In this document: piece after piece, positions 35,942 to 43,537 of the stretch | Layout: every line of letters begins with the position of its first letter | Numbering within the stretch: the stretch's first letter is position 1 | DNA from: Prevotella sp. | Lineage (GTDB): Bacteria > Bacteroidota > Bacteroidia > Bacteroidales > Bacteroidaceae | Direction: 5' to 3' | DNA: 57,018 nt | NCBI GenBank assembly: GCA_022773825.1 | Contig: JALFOF010000064.1 | Coordinates: 1-57,018 of the forward strand | Program-made: the position numbers and the translations under genes | Notes under the pieces: generated by a model | The model's input: only the letters and a program-made list of their open reading frames with translations | Databases searched by the model: none | What the model was told of the DNA's origin: nothing

Positions 35942-37321
35942 ATGAAGAAACTCAATATAATCGCAATAATGTCCGCGGCTGTCCTTCTGAACAGCTGTGG
36001 GCTATACAACAAGTATGAGCGTCCTGATGTCGTTACCGACGGCATCATGCGTGACGCGGAGCAATATGTCAGCACCGCCGACACCACATCCTTCGGTGAT
36101 GTGGACTGGCGCGAGGTGTTCACCGACCCACAGTTGCAGGCACTCATACAGCAGGGGCTTGACAAGAACTACGACCTGCTCAACGCGGCGCAGGATGTCA
36201 AGATAGCCGAGGCGCAGCTCATGTCAGCCCGTCTCGCCTTCCTGCCCTCCTTCACCTTCAGTCCTTCCGGCACGTTGTCAAAGGCTTTCGACACCGGTAC
36301 GGACTGGTCCAAGGCGTATGCGCTGCCCGTTACGGCTTCGTGGAACGCTGACTTGTTCGGCAATCTCACGGCGCAGAACCGCAGCAAGAAGGTTGCTCTC
36401 ATCGCTACTCAGGACTACCAGCAGGCTGTGCGTAGCCGTGTGATATGCGGTATAGCCAACTGTTACTACACACTCCTTATGCTCGACCGCCAGCTTGAGA
36501 TACTCACCGGCATGGAGCAGCTTACCAAGGAGACGTGGGACATGATGAAGTTGCAGAAGGAACTCCGCGGCGCTCGCGAGACAAGCGTGCTCAGCGCCGA
36601 GGCTTCCTACCTCGACGTGAAGGCGAATGTCGTTGATATGCGCCGCCAGATACACGAGGTGGAAAACACCCTCTCACTGCTCATAGGCCAGCAGGCGCAG
36701 TCCATAGCGCGCGGAAAGCTTTACGAGCAGAACCTGCCAAGCACCTTCTCCGCCGGAATCCCCGTGAGTATGCTCGCCAACCGCCCCGACATTCACGCGG
36801 CGGAGATGTCGCTCGCGCAGTGCTTCTACGGCATACAGTCGGCTAAGAGCAGCTTCTATCCCTCGCTGACGTTCACCGCCAACGGCTCGTTCACCAACAA
36901 CCTGCAGGGCATTGTCAACCCCGGAAAGTTCCTCCTCAGCTTCGTCGGAAACCTCACGCAGCCCATCTTCCAGAACGGTAAGCTCGTGGCAGGGCTGAAA
37001 GTGGCTAAGGCACAGTACGAGAAGGCATACAACAACTGGGAAAGCTCCATACTGACGGCTGGCTCAGAGGTAAGCGATGCGCTCGTGCAGTATAACAGCA
37101 GCCACGAGAAGGGACTGCTGGACCGCCAGCAGGTCGAGGTGCGTAAGAAGAACGTGGACCACACCCGGGACCTCTTCAAGATGGGTTCCAGCACATACCT
37201 CGAGGTCATCACCGCGCAGCAGCAGCTCCTCAACGCTGAGATATCGCAGGTAACCGACGATTTCAACAAGATGCAGGCAGTGGTGAACCTCTACTCCGCG
37301 CTGGGCGGCGGAAGGAAGTAA
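35942..37321 (+). CDS. Outer-membrane efflux channel lipoprotein, NodT/OprM type
   Basis: TolC-like channel of 459 aa that lets the RND pump export across the outer membrane. A lipoprotein signal (LLNSCGLYN, acylated Cys19) starts the mature part; two OEP repeats follow (about 60-240 and 260-455), with the typical LNAAQDVKIAEAQLMSARLAFLPS and NRPDIHAAEMSLAQCFYGIQSAKSSFYPSL stretches of the two coiled hairpins. It follows the pump gene after 16 bp and is the last gene of the operon. Confidence 0.94.
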   Translation: MKKLNIIAIMSAAVLLNSCGLYNKYERPDVVTDGIMRDAEQYVSTADTTSFGDVDWREVFTDPQLQALIQQGLDKNYDLLNAAQDVKIAEAQLMSARLAFLPSFTFSPSGTLSKAFDTGTDWSKAYALPVTASWNADLFGNLTAQNRSKKVALIATQDYQQAVRSRVICGIANCYYTLLMLDRQLEILTGMEQLTKETWDMMKLQKELRGARETSVLSAEASYLDVKANVVDMRRQIHEVENTLSLLIGQQAQSIARGKLYEQNLPSTFSAGIPVSMLANRPDIHAAEMSLAQCFYGIQSAKSSFYPSLTFTANGSFTNNLQGIVNPGKFLLSFVGNLTQPIFQNGKLVAGLKVAKAQYEKAYNNWESSILTAGSEVSDALVQYNSSHEKGLLDRQQVEVRKKNVDHTRDLFKMGSSTYLEVITAQQQLLNAEISQVTDDFNKMQAVVNLYSALGGGRK

Positions 37322-37455
37322 CGGCATCCGGGCTGCCCGATGGTAGTAGCGTGGCATAGCGGTCTCACCGTCTTGCCTATGGCAGTCAGCGGCGGCCGCC
37401 ATGCTTCCAGACCACCAGACGCCCCATCCTCCACACAACTAATAAACTTATTATT

Positions 37456-38247
37456 ATGAGCAACATATCAGACAAGGCAGTGATAAGCCCCAAGGCACAG
37501 ATAGGACAGAACGTCACAATCTATCCATTCGTCTATGTTGAGGACGATGTCGTTATCGGCGACGACTGCGTCATCTATCCCGGCGTGAACCTAATGAACG
37601 GTACCCGCCTCGGACGGGGTAACCAGATATTCCAGAACACCGTCATCAGCGCGCGTCCGCAGGACTTCAACTACAAGGGCGGCAATACGCTCTGCGTCAT
37701 CGGAAACAACAACATCATCCGTGAGAACGTGGTAATCAACCGCGCCACCTATGAAGACGGCAAGACACTCATCGGAGACGAGAACTTCATCATGGAGGGC
37801 GTGCACATCAGCCACGATGTGAGGATAGGCAACAAGAACGTCCTCGGCTACGGAACCAAGATTGCCGGAGACTGCGAGATTCACGACTTCGTAATCTTCT
37901 CCTCCGGCGTCATCGCCAACCCCGCTGTCCGTGTGGGCGACGCAGCCATGATACAGTCAGGCTGCCGCTTCTCCAAGGACGTGCCACCGTACATCGTCGC
38001 CGGCGGTCACCCCATCAAATACTGCGGCATCAACGCATACGTCATAGACCGCATAGGCATCACCGAGAAGGTAAAGGGGCATATAGCCAACGCCTACCGC
38101 CTCGTGTTCCACGGTCAGGACGCGCTCGTCAACGTCTGCGCGCAGATAGACCAGCAGATACCGGCTGGCACAGAGATAGACAATATCACTACATTCCTGC
38201 GCGAATCCAAGCTCGGTGTCATCGCTAAGATGCAGGGCGCGGAGTAG
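37456..38247 (+). CDS. lpxA: UDP-N-acetylglucosamine acyltransferase
   Basis: First enzyme of lipid A synthesis: transfers a hydroxyacyl chain from ACP to UDP-GlcNAc. The 263-aa protein has left-handed beta-helix hexapeptides throughout (about 8-185) and a C-terminal helical domain. The catalytic His lies in EGVHISHDVRIG near 115-126, and the acyl-chain region PHPIKYCGINAYVIDR-like GGHPIKYCGINAYVID follows. In many Bacteroidota lpxA follows the lpxC/fabZ fusion gene; here it stands alone after the efflux operon, so it may be a second copy. A 134-bp gap before it shows no terminator. Confidence 0.9.
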   Translation: MSNISDKAVISPKAQIGQNVTIYPFVYVEDDVVIGDDCVIYPGVNLMNGTRLGRGNQIFQNTVISARPQDFNYKGGNTLCVIGNNNIIRENVVINRATYEDGKTLIGDENFIMEGVHISHDVRIGNKNVLGYGTKIAGDCEIHDFVIFSSGVIANPAVRVGDAAMIQSGCRFSKDVPPYIVAGGHPIKYCGINAYVIDRIGITEKVKGHIANAYRLVFHGQDALVNVCAQIDQQIPAGTEIDNITTFLRESKLGVIAKMQGAE

Positions 38248-38417
38248 CGGGACGCAGGGCACGGGAAGCCATTCCTTGGCACGTGGCCTCCTGGCACGGC
38301 GCTATGCCAGCGGCAATCTACCGCGGCGCGAGAGCCATGGCGGCACGGAGGCAACGCGGTAGTGCCCGTTTTTGTTACAAGACACATTTATATCTTTGCA
38401 CTTTTTGATAATTCCAG

Positions 38418-38452
38418 AGGCAGGTTGTTGTGAAACACCCTGCCTTTTTTTG
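38418..38452 (+). terminator. Terminator overlapping the promoter of the next gene
   Basis: AGGCAGG (38418-38424) pairs with CCTGCCT (38439-38445), followed by TTTTTTG. A TATCTTTG at 38391-38398 lies just before it, so it may end either read-through from lpxA or a very short RNA. Confidence 0.65.
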
Positions 38453-38479
38453 TCATAACAGAAAAAAATAGTAATTTTG
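38449..38479 (+). promoter_or_regulatory. Promoter of the hypothetical secreted protein gene
   Basis: TTTG (38449-38452), 19 bp, TAATTTTG (38472-38479), 39 bp before the ATG at 38519. It shows that an upstream in-frame start at 38477 cannot be used. Confidence 0.65.
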
Positions 38480-38518
38480 CATCAGCAACAACAATCACAC
38501 ATCAATATCAGACATCAC

Positions 38519-39415
38519 ATGAACATCAACAGACTCACTCGCAGGCTGTGCCTGCTCCTCTCCCTATTCATGCTCGCCACCTCGCTCCCCGCGCAGAAGC
38601 GCAAGGCCCCCCGGCGCAAGAAGAGCCGCACCGCCGTCACGGCAAAGCCACGCACCGACATCGCCGTCCTGCACCCCGACTCGCTCTTGGGCAAGGCCTA
38701 CGCCGGCAAGGTGGGGCAGACCGTGGTCGATTTCTTTGGCAACCGCACCACCTACGGTGACGTGATACACCAGATTTACCTGTGGCGCGACAGCATAGCC
38801 ATCGTCAATCAGCGTGGCGGCGACACCGAGACCTACCGCTTCCTGCCCTACACGCTGAAGCAATCCACCCTCACCATTGGCCCATACACGTACCTCACCC
38901 TCAAGAACGGCACCGCCCTTGAGATGCAGAAGACTACCGAAGACAACGAGGTGCGGCAGGGTACGCTCACCGCCATGGACCCCTCCATGCTGGTAAACGC
39001 CATCTTCCTCTACGGAAAGCACCTTGACGGCATGACGATACAGACCGATGAAGACAAGGCCAACGCACTGACCTGCCTCAATATAGCCGCGGAATACGGT
39101 AAGCCGGAGGCGCGGCAGTACCTGTATGACTATTATAAAAAGCGCGCCGGCAAGGGCGAGACCGCCGCTGTCAAGTATATGTTGCGCTACGAGAGTGCCG
39201 CTGCCAACTACGCCGAGGCCCACAAATACTGCGACATCCTCATCGAGCAACATCCCCAAAGCCCCGAATGGCTGTGCGAGAAAGGCTGCATATACCTCAA
39301 GGAGGGGAAGGCCTCAGACGCTAAGAAACTATACAAAAAGCTGAGGAAGCAGCACGCCGACTTCTGTGAGACATCCCGTCATCCTTTCGTCACGCAGATG
39401 AAGGAAACAAAATAG
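38519..39415 (+). CDS. Hypothetical exported protein with TPR-like C-terminal half
   Basis: A 298-aa protein I do not recognise as a named family. A signal peptide covers about residues 1-26 (CLLLSLFMLATSLPAQ). A basic stretch (KRKAPRRKKSR) follows, then a beta-rich domain (about 45-160, with GKAYAGKVGQTVVDFFGN and YTYLTLKNGTALEM) and a helical C-terminal half (about 165-298) with TPR- or Sel1-like spacing (NIAAEYGKPEARQYLYDYYKKR, YAEAHKYCDILIEQHPQSPEWLCEKGCIYL). The start at 38519 follows from the promoter position. It is monocistronic, convergent with the hydrate repair gene. Confidence 0.75.
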   Translation: MNINRLTRRLCLLLSLFMLATSLPAQKRKAPRRKKSRTAVTAKPRTDIAVLHPDSLLGKAYAGKVGQTVVDFFGNRTTYGDVIHQIYLWRDSIAIVNQRGGDTETYRFLPYTLKQSTLTIGPYTYLTLKNGTALEMQKTTEDNEVRQGTLTAMDPSMLVNAIFLYGKHLDGMTIQTDEDKANALTCLNIAAEYGKPEARQYLYDYYKKRAGKGETAAVKYMLRYESAAANYAEAHKYCDILIEQHPQSPEWLCEKGCIYLKEGKASDAKKLYKKLRKQHADFCETSRHPFVTQMKETK

Positions 39416-39540
39416 TATCTACCCGCGGCGGCAGAGACGCGTCAGTCAAGCCAGCGAGACGCGGCGGTTGCACGGCAGGGATGCCGTGCCTACCGAGACG
39501 CGGCGCGGCGGTATTGGCGGAGACAGGCAGGCGCGCTGTC

Positions 39541-39647
39541 GTAATCGCTATGCTTTCACTTTGTAAAAGCTATGCTATTACACGGTAAAAGCGCCGTTAT
39601 TACATTGTAATCGCATAGCTTTTACAATGTAATAACGGCGCTTTTAT
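39541..39647. repeat. 22-bp-period dyad array, copy 6 (5 units), bidirectional terminator
   Basis: Units start at 39541, 39563, 39585, 39607 and 39629. Units 3 and 5 carry GCGCCG and CGGCGC where others have GCATAGC, and are exact inverted copies: 39587-39608 pairs with 39624-39645 over 22 bp, with T/A runs on both sides. It lies between convergent genes. The rest of this 265-bp gap (39416-39540) is GC-rich with a small CACGGCA/TGCCGTG hairpin. Confidence 0.85.
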
Positions 39648-39680
39648 GTTGCGGCAGCATACTGCCGCCATCCGCGACAC

Positions 39681-41195
39681 TTACAGCCCCAGTTCGCGGA
39701 AGGCCTGCGGCAGGTGCGCGATGATGTCGCTTGCCATGAGGCTCTCCATGCCAACCGCCTGCGCGGCGATGTCGCCGGCGAGGCCGTGGAGGTACATTCC
39801 CACCATGGCAGCGTCCTGCTGGTTGTATCCTCGCGCAAGGAGGGCGGTGATGATGCCCGTCAGCACGTCGCCGGAGCCAGCCGTCGCCATGCCCGCGTTG
39901 CCAGTGCTGTTGAACAGAATGTTGCCGTTTGGCAGGCACAGGGCACTGTGATGCCCTTTCAACAGCACATAGACGTGGAGCCGCTGCGCCATGTCGCTCG
40001 CCTTCATCAGGCGGTCGTAGTCATCGGCGGGGGGAGTGTCGAGCAGGCGGTCCATCTCCCTCGGGTGCGGGGTGAAGATGATGCCGTCGGGCAGTTGCTG
40101 GAGCCATGCGCGGTGTGAGGCGAGGATGTTGATGGCATCAGCGTCTATCACCATAGGCACGCGGGTGCTGCGTATCTGCGTCATCAGCGCTATGGAGGTG
40201 GTCTCGGCGTTGCCCAGTCCCGGTCCTATGCCCATGGCGTTGTAAAGGTTGGCGTCGGTGGCTTGCGTGAAGGACTCCTCGCCGCGGTCTGTCTGCACCA
40301 CTGCCTCGGGCACGCTGATTTGCATTATGTCGCTGTTGCAAAGCGGTGTGTGCACCGTCACCTTGCCCACGCCCGAACGCAGGCACGCCTTGGTGGCGAG
40401 TATCGCCGCCCCTGCCATGCCGCGCGCCCCTGCCACGAGCAGTGCGTGGCCCATGCTGCCCTTGTGGGCGAAGACGTCACGCGTCTTGAGGCAGCGCACC
40501 ACGTCGTCTTCCTCTATGACGTTGCACTGTGCCGGGGTGTTCGCTATGTATTCCTCGCTAAGGCCTATGTTCAGCACCCGCACCTCGCCGAGGTACTGCT
40601 GGTTGTCGGCCATCATCATGCAGAGCTTCTTCGTGCCCAGCGTGAAGGTGAAGTCGGCGGTCACGATGTTGGACTTCACGTTGAAGGTGTTGTTCTCTGC
40701 CATCAGTCCGGAGGGCAGGTCGATGCTCACTACGGTGGCGGCGGACTGGTTGATGTATTTCACCACCGCCGCGAAACCACCAGTAAGGGGCTTGTTGATG
40801 CCCGAGCCGAAGAGGCCGTCAACCACGAGTGTGTCGCTGCTCAGTTTGGGTGGGTCAAACTCTTTGGTCACCTCTACAATGGCACTGGCATATTTCTTCT
40901 TCAGTCGTGTGAGGTTCTCGTGGCAGTCGGCGGACAACTTGCCGTTGACGTTGAAGAGGTATGCCGTCACGTTATACCCCCTTTGCCTCAGCAACCGCGT
41001 CACGGCGAGCGCGTCGCCGCCGTTGTTCCCCGGGCCGGCAAACACCACTACCGGCGTGTCTTCATCCCAAAGGAGTGATATAGCCTCCGTCAATTCCTCG
41101 GCAGCCCGTTCCATAAGGTTGATGGATGTGATGGGTTCGTGCTCGATAGTGTATTTGTCAAGCTCGCGAATCTGTGTAGCTGAAAATAGTTTCAT
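39681..41195 (-). CDS. nnr: Bifunctional NAD(P)H-hydrate epimerase / ADP-dependent dehydratase
   Basis: Repairs damaged NADH and NADPH hydrates, 504 aa, both activities fused. The N-terminal YjeF_N epimerase domain (about 1-215) shows FAGPGNNGGDALAVTRLL (52-69) and VDGLFGSGINKPL with SIDLPSGL. The C-terminal ribokinase-like domain (about 225-504) shows GSMGHALLVAGARGMAGAA, TPHPREMDRLL and the catalytic NAGMATAGSGDVLTGII. A minus-strand TAATTTTG (41224-41231) 28 bp upstream is a likely -7 element. It is convergent with the hypothetical gene and divergent from hpt. Confidence 0.95.
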   Translation of the reverse strand: MKLFSATQIRELDKYTIEHEPITSINLMERAAEELTEAISLLWDEDTPVVVFAGPGNNGGDALAVTRLLRQRGYNVTAYLFNVNGKLSADCHENLTRLKKKYASAIVEVTKEFDPPKLSSDTLVVDGLFGSGINKPLTGGFAAVVKYINQSAATVVSIDLPSGLMAENNTFNVKSNIVTADFTFTLGTKKLCMMMADNQQYLGEVRVLNIGLSEEYIANTPAQCNVIEEDDVVRCLKTRDVFAHKGSMGHALLVAGARGMAGAAILATKACLRSGVGKVTVHTPLCNSDIMQISVPEAVVQTDRGEESFTQATDANLYNAMGIGPGLGNAETTSIALMTQIRSTRVPMVIDADAINILASHRAWLQQLPDGIIFTPHPREMDRLLDTPPADDYDRLMKASDMAQRLHVYVLLKGHHSALCLPNGNILFNSTGNAGMATAGSGDVLTGIITALLARGYNQQDAAMVGMYLHGLAGDIAAQAVGMESLMASDIIAHLPQAFRELGL

Positions 41196-41223
41196 TTTGC
41201 TATGGTATTGGTTTCTTATGACG

Positions 41224-41231
41224 CAAAATTA
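41224..41231 (-). promoter_or_regulatory. -7 element of the nnr promoter
   Basis: The minus strand reads TAATTTTG, placing the start about 22 nt before the ATG. No clear -33 element is seen. Confidence 0.45.
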
Positions 41232-41273
41232 CGAAAAAACCGTGAATATTGTGTCATTTATTCCCGAAAATAG

Positions 41274-41303
41274 TTTGATTTACAAAAAGTTTTAGTAATT
41301 TTG
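41274..41303 (+). promoter_or_regulatory. Promoter of hpt, giving a nearly leaderless mRNA
   Basis: TTTG (41274-41277), 18 bp, TAATTTTG (41296-41303). The hpt ATG is at 41312, so the transcript should start only a few bases before it. Confidence 0.65.
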
Positions 41304-41311
41304 CATTTGAA

Positions 41312-41854
41312 ATGGGAAAGAAACGCATTATTATAAAGGGAAAAACCTTTGAACTCACCATTCCCGAGGCCACCATCCTCGAGGCGGTGAGTAGCGTCGC
41401 GGAGCGTGTCAAGGTCGACTATGCCGGGAGAAATCCACTCTTTCTGGTGGTGCTCAACGGTGCCTTCGCCTTCGCCGCCGACCTCTTGAGGCTGGTGGAC
41501 TATCCCTGCGGCATCTCTTTCGTGAAGCTGGCGAGTTACGACGGGCTTGCCTCTACGGGCAGAGTGCGCGAGCAACTTGCCGTGGATGCTACGGTGGAGG
41601 GGCGCGACGTGGTTATAGTGGAGGACATAGTGGAGCGTGGCTACACCATGGACTACCTCATACGGCGCGTCAAGGAGTACCGCCCGGCGTCGGTGGAGAT
41701 ATGCGCGCTGTCCTTTAAGCCAGAGAAACTGGCGGTGGAAGGCCTGCGGGTGAAGTACGTCGGAATGACACTCCCCGAGGCGTTCATCGTGGGCTACGGA
41801 CTGGACTACGACCAGGAGGGACGCAACCTGCGTGACATATACTCCTTGGTATGA
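41312..41854 (+). CDS. hpt: Hypoxanthine phosphoribosyltransferase
   Basis: Purine salvage enzyme that joins hypoxanthine (and usually guanine) to PRPP, 180 aa. The PRPP-binding motif VVIVEDIVERGYT is at 100-112 and the flexible-loop region SYDGLASTGRVREQL near 75-89; LNGAFAFAADLLR near 48-60 is the conserved early loop. The ATG lies eight bases past the -7 element, so the message is almost leaderless. adk follows after 43 bp, a pairing I recall from other Bacteroidales (hpt-adk-obgE), although obgE is not next here. Confidence 0.94.
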   Translation: MGKKRIIIKGKTFELTIPEATILEAVSSVAERVKVDYAGRNPLFLVVLNGAFAFAADLLRLVDYPCGISFVKLASYDGLASTGRVREQLAVDATVEGRDVVIVEDIVERGYTMDYLIRRVKEYRPASVEICALSFKPEKLAVEGLRVKYVGMTLPEAFIVGYGLDYDQEGRNLRDIYSLV

Positions 41855-41897
41855 CCTGTATTGCAGGATAAAGACAACACAATATATTTAAGGTAAA

Positions 41898-42464
41898 ATG
41901 AAAAATATCGTGATTTTCGGTGCCCCTGGTTCAGGCAAGGGCACGCAGAGCGACAAGATTATCGCCGAGTATGGTGTCGCTCACATCTCTACTGGTGACG
42001 TGCTTCGTGCGGAAATAAAGGCTGGCACGCCTCTCGGCACAACGGCAGCGCAGTACATCAACGATGGAAAGCTGGTTCCCGACTCTCTTATTATAGACAT
42101 GCTTGCCGCTACACTCGACTCAAAAGGCAAGGACATCCCTGGCGTAATCTTCGACGGTTTCCCGCGCACCATAGCGCAGGCGGAGGCTCTTGACACTATG
42201 CTCAAGGAGCGCGGCGAGGAAGTGTCGGTAGTGATAGGACTGGAAGTGGAAGACGATGAGCTGATAAAGCGCATCATAGCACGCGGCAAAACCAGCGGAA
42301 GGGCGGACGATAATGAGGACACTGCCAAGAAGCGCCTTGCCACATACTACTCGCAGACGCTACCGCTTAAGGACTTCTACGTAAAGCAAGGCAAGTACGC
42401 CGCTATACAAGGCATGGGCACAATAGACGGCATTTACGCCGACATAAGGAAGTCAATAGGATAG
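41898..42464 (+). CDS. adk: Adenylate kinase
   Basis: Converts ATP + AMP to two ADP, 188 aa. The P-loop GAPGSGKGTQ is at 8-17, the AMP site includes STGDVLRAEI, the FDGFPRTIAQAEAL stretch is intact, and the LID is of the short type (RGKTSGRADDNEDTAKKRL), without zinc cysteines. It shares a transcript with hpt. A 9-bp hairpin with loop pairing follows its stop codon. Confidence 0.96.
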   Translation: MKNIVIFGAPGSGKGTQSDKIIAEYGVAHISTGDVLRAEIKAGTPLGTTAAQYINDGKLVPDSLIIDMLAATLDSKGKDIPGVIFDGFPRTIAQAEALDTMLKERGEEVSVVIGLEVEDDELIKRIIARGKTSGRADDNEDTAKKRLATYYSQTLPLKDFYVKQGKYAAIQGMGTIDGIYADIRKSIG

Positions 42465-42490
42465 TAAAGGACGATAATCGTAAAGGGAAA

Positions 42491-42531
42491 AGCACAGTCT
42501 CGCCACATTATGCCATGGCAGGGACTGTGCT
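42491..42531 (+). terminator. Hairpin after adk, possible terminator
   Basis: AGCACAGTC (42491-42499) pairs with GACTGTGCT (42523-42531); the loop can pair further. The following TCTTCGCCC is a poor T-run, so termination is uncertain. Confidence 0.4.
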
Positions 42532-42547
42532 CTTCGCCCTAAATAGC

Positions 42548-42668
42548 ACCCCATAACCTCAACCCCACCACCCAAAAACCTCCCACCTTCAACCCAAAAC
42601 CTCCCCACCTTCAACCCAAAACCTCCCACCTTCAACCCAAAACCTTCCCACCTTCAACCTCCAACCTC
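42548..42668. repeat. C-rich repeat leading to the HAD gene start codon
   Basis: Units of 21-22 bp of the type AAAACCTCCCACCTTCAACC occur four to five times and run up to the ATG of the next gene, as upstream of dgt and of the TPR gene. Confidence 0.8.
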
Positions 42669-43454
42669 ATGTTAAAAGCAGTCTTCTTCGACATAGACGG
42701 CACCCTTGTGTCGTTCAATACACATCGCATCCCGACATCAGCCGTGGAGGCGGTGAGCCGCATCCGCAGGCAGGGAGTAAAGGTATTCATCGCCACAGGC
42801 AGGCCACGACCATTCATAAACAACCTCGCGGGGCTGGAATATGACGGCATCGTGTCAGTCAACGGCGCGTGCTGCTTCACCGCGGAAGGCGAGGTGATAT
42901 CCCAAAAACCAGTACCCAAGGCAGACATCGAGCGGCTCGTGGAGGACGCTAAGGCACACCCCATGCCCATAGCCTTTGCCACCCACGACAGAGCCATTGC
43001 GGTAAACCCCGATGAAGCCATGGGGCATCTGGCGCAAGTGTTCTCACTCCTCGACCTCAGACTGCCCGAAATACGCCCCATAGAAGACGCACTCAGCATG
43101 GAAGTGCTGCAAGTCATAGCCTTCTTCACACCAGAACAGGAGGCAAGGATAATGAGAGACGTGCTCAAAGGCTGCGATGCCAACCGCTGGCACCCATACT
43201 TCGCCGACTGCGTGGCTAAGGGAACGAGCAAGGCAACGGGCATAGACGCGATGTGCAGGCACTACGGCATAGCCATAGAAGACACCGCGTCGTTCGGCGA
43301 TGGCGGCAACGACATACCCATGTTGCGGCACACTGGCATAGGAATCGCTATGGGTAACGCGCCAGAGGAGGTGAAAGCGTGCGCCGATATGGTGGCGGAC
43401 ACGGTGGACAACGATGGCATTGCCAAGGCATTGGAAAGGCTCTGCGGTCTGTAA
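42669..43454 (+). CDS. Cof-type HAD-superfamily phosphatase
   Basis: A 261-aa hydrolase of the Cof (HAD IIB) group. The nucleophile motif is FFDIDGTLV (D8 and D10), followed by FIATGRP (motif 2), a C2B cap (about 85-185), motif 3 Lys in the GTSKATGIDAM stretch, and motif 4 FGDGGNDIPML with GIGIAMGNAPEEVK. Such enzymes dephosphorylate sugar phosphates, FMN or related compounds; the substrate cannot be told. Its leader is the C-rich repeat. A terminator follows before the M23 peptidase gene. Confidence 0.9.
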   Translation: MLKAVFFDIDGTLVSFNTHRIPTSAVEAVSRIRRQGVKVFIATGRPRPFINNLAGLEYDGIVSVNGACCFTAEGEVISQKPVPKADIERLVEDAKAHPMPIAFATHDRAIAVNPDEAMGHLAQVFSLLDLRLPEIRPIEDALSMEVLQVIAFFTPEQEARIMRDVLKGCDANRWHPYFADCVAKGTSKATGIDAMCRHYGIAIEDTASFGDGGNDIPMLRHTGIGIAMGNAPEEVKACADMVADTVDNDGIAKALERLCGL

Positions 43455-43482
43455 ACCGTGTATTAAAGAAGTATAATAAAAC

Positions 43483-43523
43483 AAAAAAGGCAATGGACGA
43501 GGCGTGTCCGTCGCCTTTTTTTT
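43483..43523 (+). terminator. Terminator between the HAD and M23 genes
   Basis: AAAAAAGGC (43483-43491) pairs with GCCTTTTTT (43513-43521), with GGAC pairing GTCC further in; eight T residues close it. It overlaps the region where the -33 element of the next promoter would be. Confidence 0.75.
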
Positions 43524-43525
43524 AT

Positions 43526-43533
43526 TATCTTTG
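43526..43533 (+). promoter_or_regulatory. -7 element directly before the M23 peptidase gene
   Basis: TATCTTTG ends only four bases before the ATG at 43538, predicting a leaderless message. No convincing -33 element is present. Confidence 0.5.
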
Positions 43534-43537
43534 CCAA

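Noticed and set aside
39541..39647. Dyad arrays as CRISPR arrays
   Set aside because: Spacers are only 3 bp, units vary, there are no unique spacers of about 30 bp and no cas genes.
43379..43537. N-terminal extension of the M23 peptidase into the HAD gene
   Set aside because: It overlaps HAD coding sequence and a terminator, and a clean signal peptide starts at 43538.
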